From Pseudomonas sp. Choline-02u-1 (GTDB taxonomy: Bacteria; Pseudomonadota; Gammaproteobacteria; Pseudomonadales; Pseudomonadaceae): DNA of 64,000 bases. The notes beneath the pieces were generated by a model. The model saw nothing but the letters and a program-made list of their open reading frames with translations. It ran no database searches and had not been told where the DNA came from. Both the position numbers and the translations under genes were made by a program. The stretch covers positions 1-64,000 of the forward strand of contig NZ_PJBC01000058.1 of NCBI RefSeq assembly GCF_002836515.1, written 5' to 3'. Positions 48,287 through 56,190 of this stretch are shown piece by piece. Within the stretch, counting starts at the first letter, position 1, and every line of letters begins with the position of its first letter.

Positions 48287-48888
48287 GCCAGTACCTCCTG
48301 GCGTTCGAGCCACTGCTCGAAACAGCTGAATGTGGTTTGTGCAGCGCTGACCACGGCCGCGCGCTCGCTGACATCCATGGCCCGGTTGCTCAGGTATTCG
48401 ATGAACTCGCGCCAGCGCCGCCCGGTGGCCGCGCCGTAGACATCAAGGAACGCGGCGCCGTTTTCGGCATCCAGATTCAGCCGCGCGGCGATCTCTCGGC
48501 GCAGAATCTGCCCGCCGAGGGTCGCGCCTTCAAGCACGTACAAGACCCCAAGGCTGGCGGCGCTGGAGTCGATTACCGGCAAGTCCTCGCACAGCGGCAA
48601 ATCATTGGCGGTCGCGCCCAGCGCGCGCAGGTCGGCGTGCAAGGTTTCAGCCTTCAAGCGAGGCGTCAGATTGAAATCGTCCGGGACTACGCCGCTGGCC
48701 AGCAACGCCCGTTCCAGCGGCTGATAAAAACCATAATAGGCCGCCATCAAGCGCTCAAAAGCGAGGGTATCAAGGGTGTCGGAGAAAAAAGGAAGGCGTT
48801 TTTCCAGTGCGATGTGCAGTTCGGCTGTGCCGGCCCGCAGATCCTGCAGCACCGGTGGCACATAAACCTCACGGGCCTTTGCTTGCAT
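48283..48888 (-). CDS. bphO: Biliverdin-producing haem oxygenase
   Basis: A 201-residue haem oxygenase of the BphO/HemO type that opens haem to biliverdin, the chromophore of the adjacent phytochrome. The proximal haem-ligand His is in AELHIALEKRLPFF, and the distal helix glycines are in LGVLYVLEGATLGG. Its TGA overlaps the ATG of bphP (ATGA), so enzyme and receptor are made together. The start ATG at 48886-48888 opens the frame. Confidence 0.94.
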   Translation of the reverse strand: MQAKAREVYVPPVLQDLRAGTAELHIALEKRLPFFSDTLDTLAFERLMAAYYGFYQPLERALLASGVVPDDFNLTPRLKAETLHADLRALGATANDLPLCEDLPVIDSSAASLGVLYVLEGATLGGQILRREIAARLNLDAENGAAFLDVYGAATGRRWREFIEYLSNRAMDVSERAAVVSAAQTTFSCFEQWLERQEVLA

Positions 48889-49072
48889 GTAGATCGCTCT
48901 TGGTGGGACCCGGCAGGGGCCATTCTGGGTGGGCTCGACGTGGGGAGGAATTTATCACGACAGACAGCGTTTCTGCCTGCCAGGACGATTATTTCTGCCG
49001 AACCGCGACCCTATGACACGTTGAGAGTGGCGCCGGATCAAAAAAGTTCGACCCGCGCCACGTCTGCCAATC

Positions 49073-50722
49073 TCAGGGCTTGAGATCGGGATCGCTGTCC
49101 AGATTCTTCTGCTGCACGGCGTCGATATTGCCCGGCGGGTTTTGCGCCGGGGCCTCATCGATGCCCGGTGGCGGCGTGAGTTGCAGCACTTCGCTGGTGT
49201 AGCGCCACTCCTCCATCACCTTGTCCGGATGCTCGTTCAGGCGCGTGCCATAACTGGGCACGATCTGGCGCAGCTTGTCCTGCCACGGCGCCGAGGCCAG
49301 TTTGTCCTTGAACACCTTGCCCATCAGATCAAGCATGATCGGCGCGGCGGTCGAGGCCCCCGGCGACGCGCCGAGCAGCCCGGCAATGCTGCCATCCCTG
49401 GATGCGACCACTTCGGTACCGAGCTTGAGCACTCCACCCTGCTGCTCATCCTTCTTGATGATCTGCACGCGCTGGCCGGCCTGCCACAGCCGCCACTCTT
49501 CTTTCTTCGCGTGCGGGAAGTAGGTGCGCAGCGCCTCGAAACGGTCGTCATCGGACTGCATCAACTGGCCGGCGAGGTATTGCACCAGATCGAACTCGCG
49601 CACACCGACCCGAACCATCGGCCAAAGGTTGTGCAATGTCGTACTGGCCGGCAGATCGAAATAGGAGCCTTCCTTGAGAAACTTGGTTGAGAACGTCGCG
49701 AACGGCCCAAACAGAATCACCCGTTTGCCATCGAGCACCCGCGTATCGAGGTGCGGCACCGACATCGGCGGCGCGCCGGTCGATGCGATGCCATACGCCT
49801 TGGCCATGTGCCGCTGCGCGACCTCGGGGTTGTCGGTGACCAGAAACGAACCGCCCACCGGGAACCCGGCGTAGTCTTTCGCTTCCTCGATACCGGACTT
49901 CTGCAGCAGCGGCAACGCCGCCCCGCCCGCGCCGATAAACAGGAATCTGGCGTCGGTGGCGGCCGTGGTGCCGTCCTTGAGGTTCTTGGACTCAACGTGC
50001 CACGAACCATCATCGTTGCGCGTAATGTCGCGCACTTCCGTGGACAGCTTGAGGTTGAAGTTATCGCGGCTTTGCAGATGGCTGACGAACTGCCGGGTGA
50101 TCTCGCCGAAATTCACGTCGGTGCCGATCGGCGTCCAGGTGGCGGCGATTTTCTGCGCCGGGTCGCGCCCTTCCATCATCAGCGGCACCCATTGCCTGAT
50201 CTGTTCCGGGTCTTCGGAATACTGCATCGGCCTGAACAACGGGCTGGCCTGCAGCGCCTCGTAGCGTTTCTTCAGGAAACGGATGTTGTCGTCACCCCAG
50301 ACGAAACTCATGTGCGGCGTGGAGTTGATGAACGAGCGCGGATTCTTCAGCACCCCGGTTTTGACCTGCCAGGCGAGGAACTGCCGGGTGATCTGGAACG
50401 CCTCGTTGATCTCGACAGCCTTGGTGATGTCGACCTTACCGTCCTTTTCCGGTGTGTAGTTGAGTTCGGCGAGCGCCGAATGACCGGTGCCGGCGTTGTT
50501 CCAGCCGTTGGAGCTTTCCTCGGCGACCTGGTCAAGGCGTTCGACCATTTCCATCGACCAACCCGGCTCCAGCTCACTGAGCCACACCGCCAGTGTCGAA
50601 CTCATGATGCCGCCGCCAACCAGCATCACGTCGACCCTTTGGGTTTGTTCGGCGTACGCCTGGCCAATGCCGACCGAGAGGGTCAAGGCGACCAGTGCGC
50701 ATTTGCGCATCGGATGATTCAT
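49073..50722 (-). CDS. mqo: Malate:quinone oxidoreductase with N-terminal signal-like segment
   Basis: A 549-residue FAD enzyme that oxidises malate to oxaloacetate and passes electrons to quinone. The dinucleotide fold is [18 protein letters not shown], followed by the family's [15 protein letters not shown] and [14 protein letters not shown]. The N-terminus, from the ATG at 50722 with an AAGGAGG site, carries a stretch that looks like a cleavable signal peptide ([17 protein letters not shown]), unlike E. coli Mqo. A proline-rich extension is found at the C-terminus. Whether the enzyme faces the periplasm is an open question. It is divergent from nothing close; a small acidic protein gene lies 37 bases upstream on the same strand. 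Confidence 0.93.
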   Translation of the reverse strand: MNHPMRKCALVALTLSVGIGQAYAEQTQRVDVMLVGGGIMSSTLAVWLSELEPGWSMEMVERLDQVAEESSNGWNNAGTGHSALAELNYTPEKDGKVDITKAVEINEAFQITRQFLAWQVKTGVLKNPRSFINSTPHMSFVWGDDNIRFLKKRYEALQASPLFRPMQYSEDPEQIRQWVPLMMEGRDPAQKIAATWTPIGTDVNFGEITRQFVSHLQSRDNFNLKLSTEVRDITRNDDGSWHVESKNLKDGTTAATDARFLFIGAGGAALPLLQKSGIEEAKDYAGFPVGGSFLVTDNPEVAQRHMAKAYGIASTGAPPMSVPHLDTRVLDGKRVILFGPFATFSTKFLKEGSYFDLPASTTLHNLWPMVRVGVREFDLVQYLAGQLMQSDDDRFEALRTYFPHAKKEEWRLWQAGQRVQIIKKDEQQGGVLKLGTEVVASRDGSIAGLLGASPGASTAAPIMLDLMGKVFKDKLASAPWQDKLRQIVPSYGTRLNEHPDKVMEEWRYTSEVLQLTPPPGIDEAPAQNPPGNIDAVQQKNLDSDPDLKP

Positions 50723-50759
50723 GAAGGCCTCCTTGGGCTCTGTCGGCGATGAAGCCATT

Positions 50760-51035
50760 TTAGTCGGCGCTGTCGTTCTGCACGGAAGGATCACCGTTGG
50801 CCGGCACGCTACTGTCGGGTACGGCTGGCGACGGGTTGCTTTTTTCGGCGCCGGGATATCCGGGCAGACCGCGGGTATCGTCGGGGGTCATGACATCTTC
50901 GTTGTCACGGCTGACGTCCCAATCGGTGGTGGCGTTCGGGTCTTCATCGCGCCCGGCAGTCCCGATGACGAAGCCGTCGTCGTTGGGATTGACGGTTTCG
51001 TTGAGCGACTTGTCGTTGCTGGACGGGTTGTTCAT
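50760..51035 (-). CDS. Small acidic, disordered protein
   Basis: A 91-residue protein rich in Asp, Asn, Pro and Ser with no hydrophobic core, no signal peptide and no cysteine. It is probably intrinsically disordered. The ATG at 51033-51035 has a GGAGG ribosome site, which makes it a likely real gene. It lies just upstream of mqo on the same strand and 159 bases from the divergent YbdK-type gene. I do not recognise a family. Confidence 0.65.
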   Translation of the reverse strand: MNNPSSNDKSLNETVNPNDDGFVIGTAGRDEDPNATTDWDVSRDNEDVMTPDDTRGLPGYPGAEKSNPSPAVPDSSVPANGDPSVQNDSAD

Positions 51036-51194
51036 GTCTGCCTCCAGATCACGTTGTTGGGACTTTTTTGGAAAACCGCTGGCCTTTCAAGTGCGATGGA
51101 AAAGACCAACGGTGCATTCGCGACATTGGTCGCCTGGCGTGAACCACCGCTGCCCCGCGTGGTTCCCATGAGAAACAGTCGCTCGAGCAGCGCC

Positions 51195-52313
51195 ATGACC
51201 AGCCCGCGATTTGGCATCGAGGAAGAGTTTTTCCTGACCGACCTGCAGACCCTGCGCATGGTCGGCAGCCCTTCGCTGCGGGCCATCGAGGCATGTCGAG
51301 CGGCGTTGGGCGCCTGGTTTGCTACGGAAATGTTTCAGGGACAGATCGAGGTGGCTTCGCCGGTGTTCAGTGACTTCGAGCATGCTAGCGATTTCTTGCG
51401 CGGCAGCCGTCAGGCCTTGCGCGCAACGCTTGAGCCATTTGGTCTGGGCGTGCTCAGCGCCGGCAGTCATCCATTGGCTGACTGGCGAGAACAGACTCCG
51501 ACCGAGGAGGAACATTTCCAGCATTTATTCGAACGCTACGGCCACGTCGCGCGGCGCAGCGTACTGTCAGGTCTGCACGTGCATGTCGAAGTGGGCGAGC
51601 CGCTGGATCGCATAGCGGTGATGAATGAAGTGCTGCCGTGGACGCCGCTGCTGTTGGCGCTGAGCTGTTCGTCACCCCTCTGGGATGGCGTCGCCAGTGG
51701 TTTCATGAGTTATCGGCAGACGGCGTGTGACGAGTGGCCCCGCATGGGCATCCCGCCGCTGTTTGCCGATCAGCGCCATTACGATGAGCACTTGGCATTT
51801 CTCACGCACATCGGTGCGATCACGCAGCCCGCGGAGTGCTGGTGGGGCGTGCGTCCGGCGGCGCGTTTTCCGACGCTCGAACTGCGCATGACCGACGCTT
51901 GCCCTCGGGTCGCCGACGCGCTGACTCTGGCAGCATTTTTCCGTGTACTGGTGGCACACGCCAGTGCGCAGCGGCGTCCCGGATTGCTGTACGACCAGAC
52001 TGCGCGCGCCATGCTGGAAGAAAATCGCTGGCGCGCCAAACGCTTGGGGATTCATGCGCGCTTTTTGGTCGAAGGCATCGACGGCGATTGTTCGATCACG
52101 CAGTGGCTGGAGCTGGCCGAGCAGCGTTTTGCCGATACTGCGCAGGCCTTGGGCGCGGCGCAGTTGTTCGAGTGTGCGCGGGCAATCATCGCCAGCGGCA
52201 CCAGCGCCGACCGGCAATTGGCGCTGCTTGACCGCGCCTCTGAACGACCGCTGGACGGCCGTTCGGCGCTGGCACAAGTCTGCGAACTGTTGCTTCAGGA
52301 AACGGCCGGCTAA
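51195..52313 (+). CDS. Carboxylate-amine ligase (YbdK/GCS2 family)
   Basis: A 372-residue ATP-dependent ligase of the YbdK group in the glutamate-cysteine ligase type 2 family. The opening FGIEEEFFLTD, the HVHVEVGE site and LELRMTDACP are characteristic. E. coli YbdK has the same length and weak gamma-glutamylcysteine synthetase activity; the true substrate is unknown. The ATG at 51195 is chosen to match this length; an upstream ATG at 51168 is also in frame. It overlaps the end of the convergent VOC gene by four bases. Confidence 0.87.
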   Translation: MTSPRFGIEEEFFLTDLQTLRMVGSPSLRAIEACRAALGAWFATEMFQGQIEVASPVFSDFEHASDFLRGSRQALRATLEPFGLGVLSAGSHPLADWREQTPTEEEHFQHLFERYGHVARRSVLSGLHVHVEVGEPLDRIAVMNEVLPWTPLLLALSCSSPLWDGVASGFMSYRQTACDEWPRMGIPPLFADQRHYDEHLAFLTHIGAITQPAECWWGVRPAARFPTLELRMTDACPRVADALTLAAFFRVLVAHASAQRRPGLLYDQTARAMLEENRWRAKRLGIHARFLVEGIDGDCSITQWLELAEQRFADTAQALGAAQLFECARAIIASGTSADRQLALLDRASERPLDGRSALAQVCELLLQETAG

Positions 52314-52726
52314 CCACTCTCGGAAGAACCTTTGAGTTCAACCTGATTGCCGTCAGGATCGAAACAGTACAGCGACAAGCCGTAACCTTCAGCGCCGAAG
52401 CGTCTGGCGGCTTTCTCTACGGTCAAACCGAACGATTGCAGATGAGCAATCAGCGCGGCTTCGTTGAACGGCTCGATACGCAAGCAAAAGTGATCGACGT
52501 TGCGTTTGTGCGCCTCAGCCGCGCCGCCGCCCTTGCGCCCGAGTTCGCCCGCCAGGTCGACCAGATCGATCATCGACGTGCCGGCCCGCAGATGCACCAG
52601 CCCCAACGGCTGGTTATGCCTGACCACTTCGGCGCCGAACACCCTGGCGTAGAAATCGATGCTGCGTTGCAAGTCGGCGACGCGCAGGACGATATGGTCG
52701 ATGCGCTGAATGGAAAACGGATGCAT
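52310..52726 (-). CDS. VOC-family glyoxalase/dioxygenase-like protein
   Basis: A 138-residue metal-binding protein with two VOC modules. His at IDHIVLRVADLQRSIDFY, His in VDHFCLRIEPF and Glu in FDPDGNQVELKG occupy the expected ligand positions. The role is probably that of a glyoxalase or dioxygenase relative, but the substrate is unknown. The ATG at 52724-52726 has an AAGGA site. It is divergent from ada. Confidence 0.87.
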   Translation of the reverse strand: MHPFSIQRIDHIVLRVADLQRSIDFYARVFGAEVVRHNQPLGLVHLRAGTSMIDLVDLAGELGRKGGGAAEAHKRNVDHFCLRIEPFNEAALIAHLQSFGLTVEKAARRFGAEGYGLSLYCFDPDGNQVELKGSSESG

Positions 52727-52835
52727 GGCTAGGCTTCCTTGAAAGCGGCGACCCGCTCATTGTGCTGCACAGGCGAAAAAATTCACTGTCGATTTTTCGG
52801 TGGAGCGATCGACAAAGCGGATTTACTCTCACCCC

Positions 52836-53918
52836 ATGAACATACCAGCCGCTGTCCTGCCGCCCCACGCCGAAATGGTTCGCGCCATGCTCGAACGCGA
52901 TACTGCCTATGAAGGCGTGTTCTTCACGGCCGTGAAAACCACCGGAATCTTCTGCCGCCCCAGTTGCACGGCGCGCAAGCCGAAACCGGAAAACGTCGAA
53001 TTCTTCGCCCACGCCGACGAATGCCTGTGCGCCGGTTATCGCGCCTGCCTGCGCTGCAAACCGCTGGACGCGGCGGCCATCGCCCCGGACTGGGTGCAGC
53101 GCCTGCTCAACGCAGTAGACGCCGACCCCGAACAGCGCTGGAGCGATGCGCAATTGCTCGCCGAGGGCATAGAGCCGCTGAAGCTGCGACGCTGGTTCAA
53201 GCAGCACTTGGGCATGACGTTCCACGCTTGGCTGCGCACCCGTCGCCTCGGCATGGCGTTGGGCGGAATCAGGCAAGGCACGTCGATTGATCACGCCGCG
53301 TTCGATTCCGGCTATGAATCGCTGAGCGGTTTTCGCGACGCGTTTCAGAAGTCTTTCCACATCACCCCCGGCCGTGCGGCCAACAGTGAACCGTTGCTGT
53401 TTACCCGCCTGACCACCCCGCTGGGGCCGATGATCGCCATGGCCGAGCGCCGTGGGCTGGTGCTGCTGGAGTTTCTCGATCGCCCGGCGCTGACGCGTGA
53501 AGTCGAAGCCCTGCAGAACCGTTATGGCTATGCGGTCGCGCCGGGACACAATGCCCACTTGCAGCAGATCGAAGGGGAGCTGGCGGCTTACTTTGCCGGC
53601 AAACTCAGCCAATTCAACGTGGCGTTGCACCTGCCCGGCAGCGCGTTCGCCCGCGAGGTCTGGGCGGCGCTGCTGCAAATTCCCTATGGCCACACCAGCA
53701 CGTACGGCGCCATCGCGGCGGGGCTGGGAAAACCCGGTGCCAGCCGCGCGGTCGGCCTCGCCAACGGGCACAATCGCCTGTCGATCGTGGTGCCTTGCCA
53801 CCGGGTGATTGGCGCGGACGGCTCGCTGACCGGCTATGGTGGCGGACAACCGCGCAAGGCGTTTCTGCTCAGGCTGGAGAACGCCGCGCTGCAAATGACT
53901 CACCCATTGGCTTTTTGA
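52836..53918 (+). CDS. ada: Ada: methylphosphotriester/O6-methylguanine methyltransferase and regulator
   Basis: A 360-residue bifunctional protein of the adaptive response. The N-terminal zinc site has Cys40, Cys44, Cys71 and Cys74 (FCRPSC and CLRC), the first of which accepts methyl groups from phosphotriesters; an AraC-type helix-turn-helix region follows (about 85-185); the C-terminal part holds the suicide cysteine Cys321 in PCHRV for O6-methylguanine repair. After methylation the protein activates repair genes. An alkylpurine glycosylase gene lies 57 bases downstream on the same strand, consistent with a shared regulon. The ATG at 52836 has only a weak ribosome site. Confidence 0.95.
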   Translation: MNIPAAVLPPHAEMVRAMLERDTAYEGVFFTAVKTTGIFCRPSCTARKPKPENVEFFAHADECLCAGYRACLRCKPLDAAAIAPDWVQRLLNAVDADPEQRWSDAQLLAEGIEPLKLRRWFKQHLGMTFHAWLRTRRLGMALGGIRQGTSIDHAAFDSGYESLSGFRDAFQKSFHITPGRAANSEPLLFTRLTTPLGPMIAMAERRGLVLLEFLDRPALTREVEALQNRYGYAVAPGHNAHLQQIEGELAAYFAGKLSQFNVALHLPGSAFAREVWAALLQIPYGHTSTYGAIAAGLGKPGASRAVGLANGHNRLSIVVPCHRVIGADGSLTGYGGGQPRKAFLLRLENAALQMTHPLAF

Positions 53919-53975
53919 AGCATGCAACCCATCAGGCAAAAGGGATCTGGATGAGTACGACCGATTCACGGCAGC

Positions 53976-54593
53976 ATGGCTGACGGGTATGGCGTGGCCA
54001 GCGCCTTTCTGGCCGCTATAGACCCTGACTGGCAGCGCCATATCCGCGCCGTTGGACCGTGCCTGCATCAGCCGCATCCGGCGCGCGATCCGTATGAATC
54101 GCTGGTGCGCGCGATTGCCTATCAGCAACTGCACGCCAAGGCTGGCGATGCGATTCTCGGGCGTTTGGTGGGGCTGTTTGCCGGGCAGACGTTTCCGCGC
54201 CCGGCGCAGATTCTCGCCATGGATGTCGAGCAATTGCGCGCTTGCGGGTTTTCAGCGAGCAAGATCGCGACGATTCAGGGGATCGCTCAGGCGACGCTGG
54301 ACGGCGTGGTGCCGGATTACCCGACTGCGCGGGCGATGGACGATGAAACGCTGATCGAACGCCTCACCAGTTTGCGCGGCGTCGGGCGCTGGACAGTGGA
54401 AATGCTGCTGATCTACAGCCTCGAACGCATGGACATCCTCCCCGCCGATGACTTTGGCGTGCGCGAGGGTTATCGACGTTTGAAAGGCCTGGACATCCAG
54501 CCCACACGCAAACAAATGATCGAGATCGGCCGAGCCTGGAGCCCGTATCGCACCGTGGCGGCGTGGTATTTATGGCGGGCGGGCAAGGGATAG
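53976..54593 (+). CDS. DNA-3-methyladenine glycosylase (AlkA-like, HhH-GPD)
   Basis: A 205-residue base-excision enzyme that removes alkylated purines. The helix-hairpin-helix motif is SLRGVGRWTVEMLLIYSLE, followed by LPADDFGVREG, in which Asp159 (or 158) is the catalytic acid. It lacks the N-terminal domain of E. coli AlkA, as is common in pseudomonads. It lies after ada on the same strand. A 10-codon frame beginning with ATG at 53951 overlaps its start and could affect its translation. Confidence 0.9.
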   Translation: MADGYGVASAFLAAIDPDWQRHIRAVGPCLHQPHPARDPYESLVRAIAYQQLHAKAGDAILGRLVGLFAGQTFPRPAQILAMDVEQLRACGFSASKIATIQGIAQATLDGVVPDYPTARAMDDETLIERLTSLRGVGRWTVEMLLIYSLERMDILPADDFGVREGYRRLKGLDIQPTRKQMIEIGRAWSPYRTVAAWYLWRAGKG

Positions 54594-54639
54594 GCATCAA
54601 ATGGACTGATGCCCAGCGATCTGCTCTGAATCCGCCTCC

Positions 54640-55165
54640 CTCTTCGTGAGCAAGCCCACTCCCACATTCAACGGGTGTCTGGCGCAAAATCTGCCAACAC
54701 CATCAGTTCCCCTGTGGGAGCGGGCTTGCTCGCGAAAGCGTCAGGTCAGGCAACATCATGCTGAACGTACCGCCACCTTCGTGAGCAAGCCCACTCCCAC
54801 ATTCAACGGGCGCCAGACGCAAAATCTGCCAACACCACCAGTTCCCCTGTGGGAGCGGGCTTGCTCGCGAAAGCGTCAGGTCAGGCAACATCATTGCTGA
54901 ACGTACCACCACCTTCGTGAGCAAGCCCAGCCCCACATTCAAAGGTGTCAGGCGCAAAATCTGCCGACACCATCAGTTCCCCTGTGCGAGCGGGCTTGCT
55001 CGCGAAAGCGTCAGGTCAGGCAACATCATTGCTGAACGTACCGCCACCTTCGTGAGCAAGCCCAGCCCCAGGCGCAAAATCTGCCGACACCATCAGTTCC
55101 CCTGTGGGAGCGGGCTTGCTCGCGAAAACGTCAGGTCAGGCAACATCATTGCTGAATCCCGTCGC
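54640..55165. repeat. Tandem REP-pair array, 135-bp period, upstream of the RAYT gene
   Basis: Forward copies of the palindrome GTGGGAGCGGGCTTGCTCGC begin at 54714, 54849, 54984 and 55104 and alternate with reverse copies near 54642, 54777, 54912 and 55048. The first two steps are exactly 135 bases; the third is 120 because about 15 bases are missing. The intervening sequence (GCAAAATCTGCC and GTCAGGTCAGGCAACATCAT) is also conserved, so whole pairs were duplicated. It fills most of the 673-base gap before the RAYT gene. Confidence 0.93.
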
Positions 55166-55266
55166 AGCAATCTGATGCGCAGACACATCCTGCCAACAAT
55201 CATCGCATCCGGTTCTGCCCGCTCAACTAGCCTTCCACTCAAATCAATCACGAACAAGGCAAAGGA

Positions 55267-55731
55267 ATGCCCGAGCGATCTTCGTCTCACCGTCTCAGAA
55301 TCGGCCGCTTCTGCGAAAGTAACCGCATTTACCTGCTCACCGCCAACACCTTGCACCGTGTACCGGTTTTCAAGAATCACGATCTCGGCAGATTAGTAGC
55401 TAACCAGTTCCAACAAGCGCAAGCAGACGGTTTGGCCGATACCTTGGCCTGGGTGGTCATGCCGGATCATTTCCATTGGTTGGTCCAGTTGCAGAAAGGA
55501 ACGTTGGGAGAACTGATGTGCCAGACGAAGTCCCTGAGCACCCGAGCCATCAATAAGACGACCGATAGAACAGGCAGCCTGTGGCAACAGGGCTCTCATG
55601 ATCGTGCGCTACGGCAAGAAGAGAATCTGGTGCAAATGGCCAGATATGTGGTGGCCAACCCCCTATGCGCGGGCTTGGTGCAAAAGCTTGATGATTACCC
55701 GCTCTGGGATGCGATCTGGGCCAGCCGCTGA
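55267..55731 (+). CDS. REP-associated tyrosine transposase (RAYT)
   Basis: A 154-residue Y1-type single-strand transposase. The HUH motif is His68-Phe69-His70 in VVMPDHFHWLVQL, and the nucleophilic tyrosine is Tyr127 in MARYVVANPLCAGLV. The opening SHRLRIGR...IYLLTANT and the segment LWQQGSHDRALR are typical of pseudomonad RAYTs. These are single-copy, vertically inherited relatives of IS200/IS605 transposases and are thought to have spread REP elements. Here it is flanked on both sides by arrays of one REP family, which is therefore its likely substrate. The AAAGGA site abuts the ATG, so translation may be weak. Confidence 0.94.
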   Translation: MPERSSSHRLRIGRFCESNRIYLLTANTLHRVPVFKNHDLGRLVANQFQQAQADGLADTLAWVVMPDHFHWLVQLQKGTLGELMCQTKSLSTRAINKTTDRTGSLWQQGSHDRALRQEENLVQMARYVVANPLCAGLVQKLDDYPLWDAIWASR

Positions 55732-55753
55732 AACTTTCGACATCATCAACACC

Positions 55754-56150
55754 CTGTGCGAGCGGGCTTGCTCGCGAAAGCGTCCATTCAGTCAACATCA
55801 TCGCTGAATGCACTGCCCTCTTCGTGAGCAAGCCCACTCCCACATTCGATGGGTGCCAGACGCAAAATTTCCCAACACCACGACTCCCACATTCAACGAG
55901 CGCCAGATGCAAGATCCTCCAGCACCTCCAAGACCCTGTGGGAGCGGGCTTGCTCGCGAAAGCGTCCATTCAGTCAACATCATCGCTGAATGCACTGCCC
56001 CCTTCGTGAGCAAGCCCACTCCCACATTCGAAGGGTGCCAGACGCAAAATTTCCCAGCACCACCACTCCCACATTCAACGGGCGCCAGATGCAAAATCTT
56101 CCAACACCTCCAAGACCCTGTGGGAGCGGGCTTGCTCGCGAAAGCGGTCG
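55754..56150. repeat. Tandem REP-pair array, 182-bp period, downstream of the RAYT gene
   Basis: Forward REP copies begin at 55756, 55938 and 56120, exactly 182 bases apart. Between them lie reverse copies (CTTCGTGAGCAAGCCCACTC) near 55818 and 56002 and extra half-copies (ACTCCCACATTCAACG). The unit is longer than on the upstream side. The array runs up to the stop of the transpeptidase gene at 56191 and accounts for most of the 459-base gap. Confidence 0.92.
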
Positions 56151-56190
56151 CGCGCGCAATGTCATTGCTGATGTATTACCCCGTAAGCCC

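Noticed and set aside
46433..48439. Very long open frame on the plus strand opposite bphP
   Set aside because: It mirrors the codon structure of bphP and bphO and is rich in Arg, Gln, His and Val as expected for an antisense shadow in high-GC DNA; no ribosome site or family features.
54640..56150. CRISPR array as an explanation for the regular repeats
   Set aside because: Units are 135 and 182 bases with conserved spacers, repeats are inverted pairs with REP palindromes, and no cas genes are near.
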